From assembly GCF_014645895.1 (NCBI RefSeq), contig NZ_BMMP01000006.1:62001-126000 (forward strand): a DNA stretch of 64,000 nt, in the 5' to 3' direction. The DNA is from Streptomyces daqingensis. GTDB lineage: Bacteria; Actinomycetota; Actinomycetes; Streptomycetales; Streptomycetaceae. Under the pieces are notes generated by a model. That model was not told where the DNA came from, made no database searches, and saw only the letters and a program-made list of their open reading frames with translations. This document shows, piece by piece, positions 44,022 through 51,926 of the stretch (its first letter is position 1; every line of letters starts with the position of its first letter). A program made the translations under genes and the position numbers.

Positions 44022-44597
44022 GTGGTTCCTGAGTTCGGAGACGATGGCTTTTTACCACCGGGTCGATACAGAGTCGACCCCGTCACAGCTAGAGAACTTC
44101 TAGTCGAAGCAGAGACTTTCCGCCAATCACAACGCCGAGTACAGCTCTGGGACGGCTTTGAAGGCTACCTAAGTAGGTTCTTTGATCTTGAAGGGCGGCA
44201 TCGGGACGCCGTCGGAGAGATCAACTTGATACATGCCGTATGGCTCGGCGGCAGTTTTGTCAGCGCGAAACTCGATCCTCACAACATCGATTTGACCGTT
44301 CTGCTTGATGATCAGGCCGCCCGATCGTTTCGTGGCCTTCCAGGGGCGAAGTGGTTGACCTCGGCCTTCAACCGCAAGGCGTGCCTAGCAGACTTTGGCG
44401 TGTCCCCTCTGGTTGTGAGGTATCGACCGATCGTGTCAATCTTTCAGTCTGAAGCATTGACTCCCGAAGATCAGGCATACCTTCGAGAGCGAGGCGCATG
44501 GGACGACTGGTGGCAGCGTTGTCGTGAGGGAGACACAGCCGAGCCGACGGTTGACAGTGCGAAGCCGCGACGTGGCTACCTGGAGGTGACGCTATGA
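44022..44597 (+). CDS. DUF6932-type nucleotidyltransferase-like cargo protein
   Basis: Protein of 191 residues. It begins MVPEFGDDGFLPPG, the typical DUF6932 opening, and has the NTase-like WLGGSFVSAKLDPHNIDLTV. The first acidic residue expected in the [DE]h[DE]h motif is Asn (N-I-D), so it may be inactive or altered. GTG 44022 follows a GGGGG run. It overlaps the next gene by 4 bp (ATGA). GC is clearly lower than the transfer genes (about half G+C by eye), so the pair is a recent cargo. Toxin-antitoxin or defence roles are possible but not shown. Confidence 0.65.
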   Translation: MVPEFGDDGFLPPGRYRVDPVTARELLVEAETFRQSQRRVQLWDGFEGYLSRFFDLEGRHRDAVGEINLIHAVWLGGSFVSAKLDPHNIDLTVLLDDQAARSFRGLPGAKWLTSAFNRKACLADFGVSPLVVRYRPIVSIFQSEALTPEDQAYLRERGAWDDWWQRCREGDTAEPTVDSAKPRRGYLEVTL

Positions 44598-45499
44598 GCA
44601 CGAGTTGGAGGCAGCGAGTGCTTGAACGTCACCAGGAAGCCAATGATCGATTCTTCTCCGAACATGACGAGGCACACGATTCGGACGAGGCGTTTGAGCA
44701 GGAACTCCGAAAGAATTGGCTGGAGGCTGCTCGCCACTACGATCCCAATGCGCGCCTTTCCGAGGAACTAACAGTTCAGCTCCAGGGCGAGGCTGCTCGA
44801 CGAGGAGCCCTAGATTTCCGAGTCGGTGACGCTCTACTGAGACCTCTGCGAGAGGGTGTATCCGCAGCCGCCCGCAGAAGTATCGATCTTGAACTGACCG
44901 GCGTCTCTCATGGGAGTACGGTGCTACACGTGAGGCCGTCCTTGGCTGATGAGCCGGAAGAAGAGTCCGCAGCAATTGCTCCGATAGATTCATCAACTGC
45001 GGATCCTGCAATTCGGGACCTGCTAAAACTGATCGACGCCGCCGAGCACGAAAGAGACATTCGTGAATGGGAGCGAGTGATCCCTGGCCTCGATCACGTG
45101 GTGGAAGCCTTGGATAAATTCGACCTGTCCATGAATCTCCGCTGGTCGAGTCTAGATGGAACAGTTCGCTCTTCAACCCTCTCGCGCCGGGGCAAGGGTT
45201 ATGTGAGGAGTCTTCGAGCTCTCGAAACGCAAAAGACCCGTCGCCCCATCACGGGCAGGATCACAGAGCTTCGCGAATCCGGTCTCGTCAAAATCAAGAT
45301 GGGCCCATCTAAGACATCCAAGGCCTATGACGTTCGAATCGAGACCGAGGACCTGATTGACATGCACTTGGAATTGGGGGCTACCGTATCCTTTCTAGTG
45401 CAAGAAGTCAGAAAGGTTGACAAGATTGGCAGGCCTAAATCCACCGAGTACTTCTTTATCGCCCTAAGTGATAACCAAGGGGTACTACCGGAGGATTGA
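44594..45499 (+). CDS. Unknown cargo protein, coupled to the DUF6932 gene
   Basis: Protein of 301 residues that I do not recognise. It is rich in charged residues, has helical stretches (RQRVLERHQEANDRFFSEHD), and a C-terminal region (RRPITGRITELRESGLVKIK, LGATVSFLVQEVRKV) that looks like a small beta-barrel of OB or S1 type. No membrane segment, signal or catalytic motif is evident. ATG 44594 overlaps the DUF6932 stop as ATGA, so the two proteins probably act together. Low GC marks it as foreign to the host and to the element backbone. Confidence 0.6.
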   Translation: MSTSWRQRVLERHQEANDRFFSEHDEAHDSDEAFEQELRKNWLEAARHYDPNARLSEELTVQLQGEAARRGALDFRVGDALLRPLREGVSAAARRSIDLELTGVSHGSTVLHVRPSLADEPEEESAAIAPIDSSTADPAIRDLLKLIDAAEHERDIREWERVIPGLDHVVEALDKFDLSMNLRWSSLDGTVRSSTLSRRGKGYVRSLRALETQKTRRPITGRITELRESGLVKIKMGPSKTSKAYDVRIETEDLIDMHLELGATVSFLVQEVRKVDKIGRPKSTEYFFIALSDNQGVLPED

Positions 45500-45565
45500 G
45501 TTCACGCTAGAATAGCCGAACTCCAGCTAGACAGAGGCCTGGCCCAGATAGGTCAGATACGCCGA

Positions 45566-45594
45566 GCCAGCCTGCCACAGCCGCGCAGGCTGGC
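45566..45594. terminator. 10-bp hairpin between convergent cargo genes
   Basis: GCCAGCCTGC (45566-45575) and GCAGGCTGGC (45585-45594) with a 9-nt loop, placed between the cargo pair and the broken minus-strand gene. Confidence 0.65.
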
Positions 45595-45657
45595 CAAGCG
45601 TGCACGCTGCACATCGTAGACGCGGCGGCCGCACCGGATCCATAAACTTAGATCCCC

Positions 45658-46442
45658 TTAGAGCACTGACACGACGAGAGGGTAGGCGAGTATATCGTTG
45701 ACTCTCACTTCCCTGCCCTGCAGTGTCGCAGTCTGTTCATTGGTCATGTAGGCGATCTTGTAAATGGCATTCACTATGCGCGGCGCCCCTGCGACTCCAC
45801 CTACTTGTCGTAGCTTCTCAACCGGATGGGCGGAACTCCCCCTGCCTAGCTCTTCGCCTGGCCTACGCGCGAGACCCATCAAACTCGGATTTCCATTTGG
45901 ATCATGTCCAGCAGTCACATCCACGAGAGCCCGTAGCGCCGACACACCAGAAAGAATGGAGCAGGGAAATTCAGATCGCACCATTTCCTCCACGAAACAA
46001 AATCCCACGGGCTTTCGGGTTCGGTGTCGGATTCTAGAGGATCTACCACCCAAACTCGAAGAGCGTCAGGACCACCAAACTCCGCAAATTTTCCACCTGT
46101 AGGAAGAGTCACAGGCACGGCCTTTAGCCAGCACTCTTGAATCAATGGGTTCCCGAATTCACTGGATTCAGAGACCCATCGTTGCCAATCCTCATAGCGT
46201 TCGGGGCGACAAGAAACGATATTTCCCGTGTCACGCAATGATTCAACTAGCATTTCCACTAGCCGCGGATCGTTCGGCTCCATTCCTTTCGAAGTGCGTT
46301 GCTTCTTTCGCCTACCACCCACGAACTTGACAGTTCCGGTAGCTTCGGTTTCTAGAACTTCCTCTACTCCCACGGGTAGACCTAGCTGTCGCGCCAGCGA
46401 TTCCACCATCACCGGGTTGATCAATTGATAATGCTTGATCAC
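45658..46442 (-). pseudogene. Frameshifted cargo gene of unknown function
   Basis: One frame runs from GTG 46442 (175 codons, MIKHYQLINPVMVESLAR...) to a stop at 45915; a second frame carries on plausible coding from about 45960 to 45658 (VSALRALVDVTAGHDPNGNP ... VNDILAYPLVVSVL). Together they would make about 260 residues, so a single-base shift near 45950-46020 is the simplest reading. No family was recognised with confidence. Low GC matches the cargo pair. It could be a sequencing error, a true pseudogene, or two overlapping genes. Confidence 0.5.
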
Positions 46443-46559
46443 ATCTAATCCTTTCTACACCTATAGACATTGCATATCGGCTTAGAGTGCCCAGGGCTAC
46501 CGGATAGGCGATGGCGCTTTCGCTGATGAGGTTGGTGGAGCGGCTTTGGGCTGGAGCTG

Positions 46560-46668
46560 CCTTGGGGCGAGAGATCAGGGGCTCGTAAGCTTGCTGCGAC
46601 TCGGGCAGCTCCTAGCCTGCCCGCAATAGCCCGAAGTGAGCCCCTGATCTTGGAGGCTCGCCCCAAGG
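46560..46668. repeat. Nested 109-bp imperfect inverted repeat
   Basis: Outer arms of 12 bp (46560-46571, 46657-46668) and inner arms of 13 bp (46572-46584, 46638-46650) pair perfectly apart from a 6-nt bulge at 46651-46656. Inside is another 7-bp hairpin (46602-46608, 46617-46623). In rolling-circle elements such structures serve as single-strand origins or transfer sites, but this role is inference. Confidence 0.7.
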
Positions 46669-46780
46669 TGGCTGCCTAAAGCCGTGGAGCCGACCGACCC
46701 CGCCGGCACCTTCTTCTCTTCTGGGTCGCGTCCGCGCGCGGTACGGCGGCCGGGCCGGAGCGGGGCGGAGACAGGAGCGT

Positions 46781-46803
46781 CGGCCCGGCGGCAAGCCGGG
46801 CCG
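46781..46803 (-). terminator. 9-bp hairpin after the GNAT gene
   Basis: CGGCCCGGC (46781-46789) and GCCGGGCCG (46795-46803), 5-nt loop, 42 nt downstream of the GNAT stop. Confidence 0.55.
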
Positions 46804-46844
46804 CGCGGCGAGCGGAGCGAGCCCTTGATGAAGTAGGGAAAGTC

Positions 46845-47390
46845 TCACCGCGCTGGCGTCGTCGCTGGCGACACGTAGCAGATGGCGTCCGTCTCCTGCC
46901 CTTCTCCGTAGGTGTGCTTGCTGACTCCGATTCGTTGCCAACCGAGGGCTTCGTAGAGGCGCATGGCCGCGGTGTCCTTCGCCATCACGTCGAGCACGAG
47001 CCGCAGGCCCTTCTCGTCGGCGTAGTCCATGGCGGCCTGGGTTAGCCGCCGGCCAAGAGCCATGCGCCTGGCTTCTGGTGCTACGAAGAGGCGTGCGAGG
47101 ACGGCGACTTCGCTCTCCGCGCTGTCGCTCTGGTCGAGCCAGAGTGAGACGGCATCCTCACCGTTCGGATGACCGAGCGCTACGTGTCCCACTACGTGGT
47201 CGTCGAGTTCCGCAATCCACGCTTGCAGCACTTCTGGCGGTGTCAGCCATGCCTCGGGCTCGTCCACTCCCTCAACTGGGTATCCGTCGGACTCATGCAC
47301 CTTCACGAGTGCCTCGGCAGCGCTAGCAACGTCGCTGTCCCGTCGTGAACGGATGCTGACCCTCTGGGCGTTGGCGGCTTCGCGGGTCAC
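46845..47390 (-). CDS. GNAT-family acetyltransferase on the element
   Basis: Acetyl-CoA-dependent N-acetyltransferase-like protein of 181 residues. The GNAT core is visible: VAVLARLFVAPEARRMALGRRLTQAAMDYA (motif A, R/Q-x-x-G-x-G/A like) and LVLDVMAKDTAAMRLYEALGWQRIG (motif B). GTG 47390 follows GGAGG. It is 14 bp downstream of the GntR repressor gene in the same direction, so it is probably co-regulated with it. Substrate unknown. GNAT or Nudix-type proteins are common beside AICE repressors. Confidence 0.83.
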   Translation of the reverse strand: MTREAANAQRVSIRSRRDSDVASAAEALVKVHESDGYPVEGVDEPEAWLTPPEVLQAWIAELDDHVVGHVALGHPNGEDAVSLWLDQSDSAESEVAVLARLFVAPEARRMALGRRLTQAAMDYADEKGLRLVLDVMAKDTAAMRLYEALGWQRIGVSKHTYGEGQETDAICYVSPATTPAR

Positions 47391-47404
47391 GGTGGTGCCT
47401 CCTG

Positions 47405-48166
47405 TCAGTCGGTCGGCAGCTCGTAGGTGAGTACGTTCTCGTCTGCGCGGAGCACGAAGTGACTCAGATCCATGGGGGTTTCGTGCTGGTCGTAGCTGAT
47501 GTGGACCACGTCGAGGATGGGCGTCCCGTTACTGACGTTGAGCTGCTGCGCTTCCTCGTAGCGGGGCATCCGGGCTTGGACCTCTTCCAGCATCCGGGTC
47601 AGCGTGTGCCCAAGTTCCTCGAACGCGGCGTAGATCCCGCCGGGGCCGGGGACGGCTGTCTCGAGTGACGTGTCCTGGGCGATCGACAGCGGGATGTAGG
47701 TGTTCACGAGTTGCACCGCATGCCCGTCGACGGAGTACGTGTTCGCCCGGCGCACGACCTGGGCCCCTCCTGGCAGCGCGAGGCGCTCGGTGACCCACTT
47801 CGGGGGCTCGATGCGCTCGACGCTGTTGACCTCGACGGATGCCGTACGCCCCTGGGCCTCGACTTCCGAGCGGAACGGAGCCTTGCCGGCCTCTCTCCAG
47901 CGGCGGGCGTACCGGTCGTGCGCGTGCCGGATGAGCTGCGTGCGCTTGCGGACGAACACCCCTCGTCCGACCTGGCTCTCCACCAGGCCGGTCGACTTGA
48001 GGAGGGCGATCACCTTGCTCGCCGTGCCGCTGGAGATCGCGTAGCGCTCCACCAGCTCGCGCTCTGAGGGCAGCAAGGTACCGGGCGCCAAGTCCCCCGA
48101 CTCGATCGCTCTGCGCAGCTCATCAGCGATTTCGCGACTCTTTGGCAATCGCTTCTCGGTGCTCAT
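47405..48166 (-). CDS. GntR-family transfer repressor (KorSA-like)
   Basis: Regulator of 253 residues with an N-terminal GntR winged helix (SREIADELRRAIESGDLAPG, LLPSERELVERYAISSGTAS) and a C-terminal UTRA effector domain (ending VVHISYDQHETPMDLSHFVL). In pSAM2-type elements this protein silences the transfer/replication operon. ATG 48166 is preceded by GGGAGAGC; upstream codons to 48382 are not conserved-looking and cross the operators. Its own promoter overlaps an operator half, indicating autoregulation. Confidence 0.88.
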   Translation of the reverse strand: MSTEKRLPKSREIADELRRAIESGDLAPGTLLPSERELVERYAISSGTASKVIALLKSTGLVESQVGRGVFVRKRTQLIRHAHDRYARRWREAGKAPFRSEVEAQGRTASVEVNSVERIEPPKWVTERLALPGGAQVVRRANTYSVDGHAVQLVNTYIPLSIAQDTSLETAVPGPGGIYAAFEELGHTLTRMLEEVQARMPRYEEAQQLNVSNGTPILDVVHISYDQHETPMDLSHFVLRADENVLTYELPTD

Positions 48167-48194
48167 CCTGTGCTCTCCCTCGGGGTCTCCCTCC

Positions 48195-48217
48195 ACCCTA
48201 GACCTCCTCACAGAGGT
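48195..48217 (-). promoter_or_regulatory. Repressor promoter with imperfect operator O0
   Basis: TAGGGT (48200-48195, minus strand) is a good Streptomyces -10. Directly upstream lies a 16-bp imperfect palindrome, ACCTCCTC/ACAGAGGT (48202-48217), related to O1 and O2. Binding there would block this promoter. Confidence 0.6.
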
Positions 48218-48244
48218 TTCCACAGGGAAGTTTCCTCGATCCCC

Positions 48245-48310
48245 TTGACGAACCTCCTTAAGGAGGTGCACTGTGATCTCAGACCTCCTTAAGGAGGTCT
48301 CCTCAAGGAG
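48245..48310 (+). promoter_or_regulatory. Transfer-operon promoter with operators O1 and O2
   Basis: -35 TTGACG (48245-48250) abuts O1. Two perfect 16-bp palindromes ACCTCCTTAAGGAGGT lie at 48252-48267 (O1) and 48283-48298 (O2), centres 31 bp apart, about three helical turns. A third partial copy follows at about 48299-48311. A -10-like CACTGT (48269-48274) lies between O1 and O2, so the repressor should cover the promoter. Confidence 0.8.
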
Positions 48311-48380
48311 GAAACGAGCGGGGCGACGCCCTACCGCCAAGCAGACGCGTCGCCCCTGTCCCCTGAAAGGGAGTTCCATC

Positions 48381-48731
48381 ATGCGTCAGATCCCCGTCGA
48401 CACGACTACTGCTCAGGTCATGGCTGCCGGGCCTGCTGAGGCGAAGACGAACCGGCAGACCGGTGAGATTCAGACCGACCGTGAGACCGGCGCGAAGTTG
48501 ATGACAGTGAACGTGATGTTCGCGCTGGAGGGCAACGCTCCCGAGATCCTGTCGATCACTGTCCCGGAGCCCGGTATCACTGGTGAGCTGGCCATGGGTA
48601 CGCCGCTGGCGCTGACCGGTCTGATCGCTCGGCCGTGGGACAACGAGTTCAACGGCCAGCGTCGGCACGGTATCGCCTTCCGCGCCGTGGCGGTCACTTC
48701 CCTAGCTGCTGGCCAGAGTGAGGCGGCCTGA
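48381..48731 (+). CDS. SCO3933-family regulatory/plasmid protein
   Basis: Small protein of 116 residues beginning MRQIPVDTTTAQVMAAGPAE, with RQTGEIQTDRETGAKLMTV and a C-terminal GIAFRAVAVTSL. It matches the SCO3933-type protein that regularly precedes the TraB-like gene in AICEs. It may have an OB-like fold, but its role is not established. ATG 48381 follows GAAAGGGAG. First gene of the operator-controlled transfer operon, 2 bp before the translocase gene. Confidence 0.8.
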   Translation: MRQIPVDTTTAQVMAAGPAEAKTNRQTGEIQTDRETGAKLMTVNVMFALEGNAPEILSITVPEPGITGELAMGTPLALTGLIARPWDNEFNGQRRHGIAFRAVAVTSLAAGQSEAA

Positions 48732-48733
48732 TC

Positions 48734-50065
48734 ATGGAGTGGCTGACGATCGCCGCTGCGGTGGTCATCCTGGGCACGGCGGTGCTGCTGCGGTGGCGCC
48801 GCCCGGCCTGGTACTGGCTCACCTTCGGCGCCCTGGTGGCCGTTGTCCGGCTCCTCGCCCGCTATGGCTCGGTCATGGAGGCGTGCGGGCTGACCGTTCC
48901 GCCCTCCCGGCTTCGGCTGCTGCTGGCCCGCGCCACCCGTAGCGAGGTACCTGGCTCGCGGGTTCCGCGTATCCGCCGACTCAAGGTCACTCGTACCGGG
49001 TTGGTGCTGCGGATCAAGCTTCAGCCGGGACAGGACGCGTTCGACTTCGCTGCCTCCTCTGACCGGTTGCGGCACTCCTTCGGCATGCAGGGTGTCTCCT
49101 CGCGCGAGGTGAAGGCCGGTGTGGTGGAGCTGCGTATGACCGGCTACGACGTGCTCAAGCGGGTGCACATGCCCGCCAAGACCGAAGAGTCGACGCTGCG
49201 GGTGCCCGTTGCGCTGCGGGAAGACGGCTCGGTCCACTACCGCGACTACCGGCAGGTCCCGCACGCGCTGAACATCGGCGCCACGCAGTCGGGGAAGTCC
49301 GTATACCAGCGGCGTCTTGTCTCGGCGCTCGCCCCTCAGCGGGTCGCGCTGGTCGGGATCGACTGCAAGAACGGAGTGGAGCTGTACCCGCTGGCCCGCC
49401 GCTTCTCCGCCCTGGCCGACAACCCCGATGACGCCCTGGGCCTGCTGGAATCCCTCATCGACCGCATGGAGGCCATCTATGACGTGATCCGACGTGAACA
49501 GCGCATCAGCGCCGATGTCCCGGACGGTGAGATCACCTCGGACATCTGGGGTCTGCCCGAGCACCTGCGGCCGGTACCGGTCGTGCTGCTGGTGGACGAG
49601 GTTGCCGAACTCGCCTTGGCCGCCAAGGCAGATGAGAAGCGCCGCGACGCCATCGTGACCGCGCTGGTTCGCCTTGCCCAGCTGGGCCGCGCCGCCGGCA
49701 TCTACGTAGAGGTCTGCGGTCAGCGCTTTGGCGCCGACCTGGGCAAGGGCATCACGCTCCTGCGCTCCCAGCTCACCGGCCGCACAGCCCACCGCGTCAA
49801 CGACGAAGCCTCGGCGAACATGGCCTTCGGCGATATCGCCCCGGACGCCGTACTCGCTGCGGTGCAGATCCAGACCGAACGTCCCGGCACCGCCGTTGCC
49901 GCCGACTCGACAGGTGGCTGGGCACTGACCCGCACGCCGTTTACGACGCTGCGGCAGGCCGTCAACACCTGCAACAAGCACGCCGACTTGACCCCCGAGA
50001 TCCCGGAACTGGCCGCCTACCGGCCCGCCCTGGAGACCGCTCCGGAACTGGTCACAGCGGCCTAA
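48734..50065 (+). CDS. FtsK/SpoIIIE-type conjugal DNA translocase (TraSA/TraB-like)
   Basis: Hexameric DNA pump of 443 residues that moves double-stranded DNA between hyphae in Streptomyces conjugation. An N-terminal hydrophobic stretch (WLTIAAAVVILGTAVLL, and LTFGALVAVVRLLARYG) anchors it. Walker A ATQSGKSVYQ is near 181-190 and Walker B VPVVLLVDEVAEL near 275-288. A C-terminal winged-helix gamma-type domain is not obvious but could be short. Length is typical of pSAM2 TraSA. Confidence 0.9.
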   Translation: MEWLTIAAAVVILGTAVLLRWRRPAWYWLTFGALVAVVRLLARYGSVMEACGLTVPPSRLRLLLARATRSEVPGSRVPRIRRLKVTRTGLVLRIKLQPGQDAFDFAASSDRLRHSFGMQGVSSREVKAGVVELRMTGYDVLKRVHMPAKTEESTLRVPVALREDGSVHYRDYRQVPHALNIGATQSGKSVYQRRLVSALAPQRVALVGIDCKNGVELYPLARRFSALADNPDDALGLLESLIDRMEAIYDVIRREQRISADVPDGEITSDIWGLPEHLRPVPVVLLVDEVAELALAAKADEKRRDAIVTALVRLAQLGRAAGIYVEVCGQRFGADLGKGITLLRSQLTGRTAHRVNDEASANMAFGDIAPDAVLAAVQIQTERPGTAVAADSTGGWALTRTPFTTLRQAVNTCNKHADLTPEIPELAAYRPALETAPELVTAA

Positions 50066-50152
50066 CTCCCGCTCCCGCACACCGGTCGGCGTGACCGCCT
50101 CACGCCACGTCCCTACCCGCCCCATGCCTGCAACCGGAAGGAAGTGCCCGCC

Positions 50153-50317
50153 ATGTGCCCGCACTGCGACGACCTGACCCGCACCATCCGGCTCCTGGAA
50201 GACCTCTCCGCCTACGCCGACCTACCCGGCGCTGACCTCGACTTCGCCGACGCCCTCGGCTTCTCCCTCGCCGCGTCCGTCGACATTGGCGAACTGCCTG
50301 AGACCGGGCCGAGCTGA
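50153..50317 (+). CDS. Short CxxC protein in the transfer operon
   Basis: A 54-residue frame from ATG 50153 to TGA 50317, beginning MCPHCDDLTRTIRLLEDLSA and ending ASVDIGELPETGPS. GGAAGGAAG lies 10 nt upstream and spacing to the neighbours suits an operon gene. Function unknown; the CxxC could bind a metal. Confidence 0.6.
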   Translation: MCPHCDDLTRTIRLLEDLSAYADLPGADLDFADALGFSLAASVDIGELPETGPS

Positions 50318-50383
50318 CCAACTCGCCGCCGGGCGGCGCCTCAACCGGCCGCCCGGCCCAACCCCCAAGGAAGGAGGACCCCG

Positions 50384-51076
50384 ATGCGCACACTGCGCTT
50401 CGACGCCGTGCTCGTTCAAGCCGTGATCGCCGGTGCCCTGTCCTTCGCTCACCTCCACGACATCGCCGCCGCAGCCGGACAGGACGGCTGGAAAGCCTGG
50501 GCCTACCCCATCAGCGTCGACCTGCTTCTGGTCGCCGCCTGGCGTCGCCTGCGAGCCCTCCAGGCCGACAGCTCCCCTGCCGCTGCAGCGTGGACCTGGT
50601 TCCTCATCGCACTGGCCGCCTCCCTCGGCGCGAACATCGCCACCGCCGGACTCCTCGATCTGAACCACGTGCCCGACTGGCTGCGCATCCTCGTCGCCGG
50701 ATGGCCCGCCCTGGCCTTCCTCGGCGGAACCCTCCTCGTCCACTCCCCGCACGAGACCCCCGAACACGCGGCGCACCAGGACGAGCCCAAAGCACCCAGC
50801 CTCGAACGCCCTGAACCCGCTCCCGAAACGGCATCGGCTGCGATCGAGCAGACCGAAGCGCCGGCACCCCCGGCCATCGAGCCCGAATCCGCCCCGGCTG
50901 CCGCTCCCGTGGCGGCTCCGGCGGTCTCCGTTCCGGCTCCGCTGGTGGAGCACGCCCGGAAGCTCACCGACGCCCACCGAGCCCGTACCGGCGAGCCGAT
51001 GGACACCGACACCCTCCGCACCCGCCTGGGTGTTCCCGCGCCGATGGCCGACGCCATCGCCGCCCAACTCACCTGA
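50384..51076 (+). CDS. DUF2637/SpdB-like spread protein
   Basis: Membrane protein of 230 residues with about four hydrophobic segments in the first 125 residues (VLVQAVIAGALSFAHLHDIA, YPISVDLLLVAAW, WFLIALAASLGANIATAGLL, ILVAGWPALAFLGGTLLV). A Pro/Ala/Glu-rich linker and a helical C-terminal domain (LVEHARKLTDAHRARTG) follow. SpdB-type proteins help plasmid spread along the mycelium. ATG 50384 follows AAGGAAGGAGG. Confidence 0.83.
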   Translation: MRTLRFDAVLVQAVIAGALSFAHLHDIAAAAGQDGWKAWAYPISVDLLLVAAWRRLRALQADSSPAAAAWTWFLIALAASLGANIATAGLLDLNHVPDWLRILVAGWPALAFLGGTLLVHSPHETPEHAAHQDEPKAPSLERPEPAPETASAAIEQTEAPAPPAIEPESAPAAAPVAAPAVSVPAPLVEHARKLTDAHRARTGEPMDTDTLRTRLGVPAPMADAIAAQLT

Positions 51077-51093
51077 CGAAAGGACAACGCGTC

Positions 51094-51288
51094 ATGCCTG
51101 CCCGTGACTTCTTCCACTCCGTCGAACGCATCGGCCCCGTGCAGATCGGCACCACCCGCTCCCGCCGCACCGGCCAGACCACCCACGCCGCCGTGTGCAC
51201 CTCCGAGCGCTGCGGCTGGTCCGCCGACTACGGCTCCCGCACCGCCGCCCAGCTCGCCGCCCGCACCCACCGCTGCCGCATCCGCTGA
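51094..51288 (+). CDS. Mobile element transfer protein
   Basis: A 64-residue protein (MPARDFFHSVERIGPVQIGT..., with CTSERCGWSADYG) of the small family usually named mobile element transfer protein in AICEs. Two Cys form a possible metal site. ATG 51094 follows GAAAGGAC; it lies 17 bp after the DUF2637 gene. Molecular role not known. Confidence 0.75.
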   Translation: MPARDFFHSVERIGPVQIGTTRSRRTGQTTHAAVCTSERCGWSADYGSRTAAQLAARTHRCRIR

Positions 51289-51301
51289 AAGGACACCTGC
51301 C

Positions 51302-51496
51302 GTGAACGTTGAGATCCCGCTCGTCCTGCTCCTGGCCGTCTTCGGCTACTTCGGCATCAAGCTCTTTCGCCCGCCGACGTGGCTCGTGGTCACGCTCCTC
51401 CTCGGCGGATTCCTGCTCGCCGACACCTTCCTCGCCCCCGCCATCGAGGGCACCGCCGAGACCGGCGTCCAGGTCGTCAACGAGACCAACGACTGA
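51302..51496 (+). CDS. Small Spd-like membrane protein
   Basis: A 64-residue protein with two hydrophobic stretches (IPLVLLLAVFGYFGIKLF and WLVVTLLLGGFLLADTFL). GTG 51302 follows GAAAGGAC and is 13 bp after the previous stop. It is one of the short spread-locus membrane proteins; no specific function can be given. Confidence 0.72.
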   Translation: MNVEIPLVLLLAVFGYFGIKLFRPPTWLVVTLLLGGFLLADTFLAPAIEGTAETGVQVVNETND

Positions 51497-51511
51497 ACGG
51501 AGAACCCCGCC

Positions 51512-51832
51512 ATGTTCCGACCCAAGTACCCCAACACCCCGACCCCCGCCGGCACTTCGCCTCGCCTCGTCACGCCGACCGCTGTCGAGCCCGCTGCCGC
51601 CCCGACCCACTACCGCCCGGCCTCGGCGCCTGTGCCCGCCCCGGTCTCCTCGACTCTGGTCCGGCTCACGCCCGGCTCGCTCGCCCTCCTCGTCGGGGGC
51701 GGAACGGCGGCCGTGCTCGTCGTCGGGACGGTCCTGGTCTCGCTGCTCCTGGCCGTCACCATCACCGGAGTCTCGGTCGCGGTCTGCGCGGTCGTCCTCC
51801 GTTCCCTGCTCAACGGCCAGCAGCACCGCTGA
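51512..51832 (+). CDS. SpdD-like membrane protein
   Basis: A 106-residue protein with a Pro/Ala-rich N-terminal half and one or two hydrophobic segments (LALLVGGGTAAVLVVGTVLVSLLL, then VSVAVCAVVL). Resembles SpdD proteins of pSAM2-like elements, part of the pock-formation/spread module. ATG 51512, 15 bp after the previous gene. Confidence 0.75.
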   Translation: MFRPKYPNTPTPAGTSPRLVTPTAVEPAAAPTHYRPASAPVPAPVSSTLVRLTPGSLALLVGGGTAAVLVVGTVLVSLLLAVTITGVSVAVCAVVLRSLLNGQQHR

Positions 51833-51926
51833 CCGGCCCTCCGGGACGGCTTCGCCGCCAAGCATCCGCCGCCCCGGCAGGCACAGCCCCCAACCAACCC
51901 GCAACAGATCAGAAGGGACACCCATC

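Larger units (their letters stand above)
46443..46844. other. 402-bp non-coding region with large inverted repeat
   Basis: Holds the nested repeat at 46560-46668 and the hairpin at 46781-46803. Open frames here have no coding character. The right half is strongly GC-rich, the left AT-richer. Confidence 0.55.

Noticed and set aside
44602..45176. Minus-strand frames over the cargo pair
   Set aside because: They lack ribosome binding sites and overlap the better-supported plus-strand coupled genes.
45658..46053. Treating the second frame as an independent gene
   Set aside because: Its start region overlaps the preceding frame by over 100 bp, and its first residues look non-coding; a frameshift is simpler. 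Kept only as part of the broken gene.
46445..46666. Minus-strand 73-codon frame over the inverted repeat
   Set aside because: Its sequence simply reads through the repeat arms and has no family similarity or start signal.
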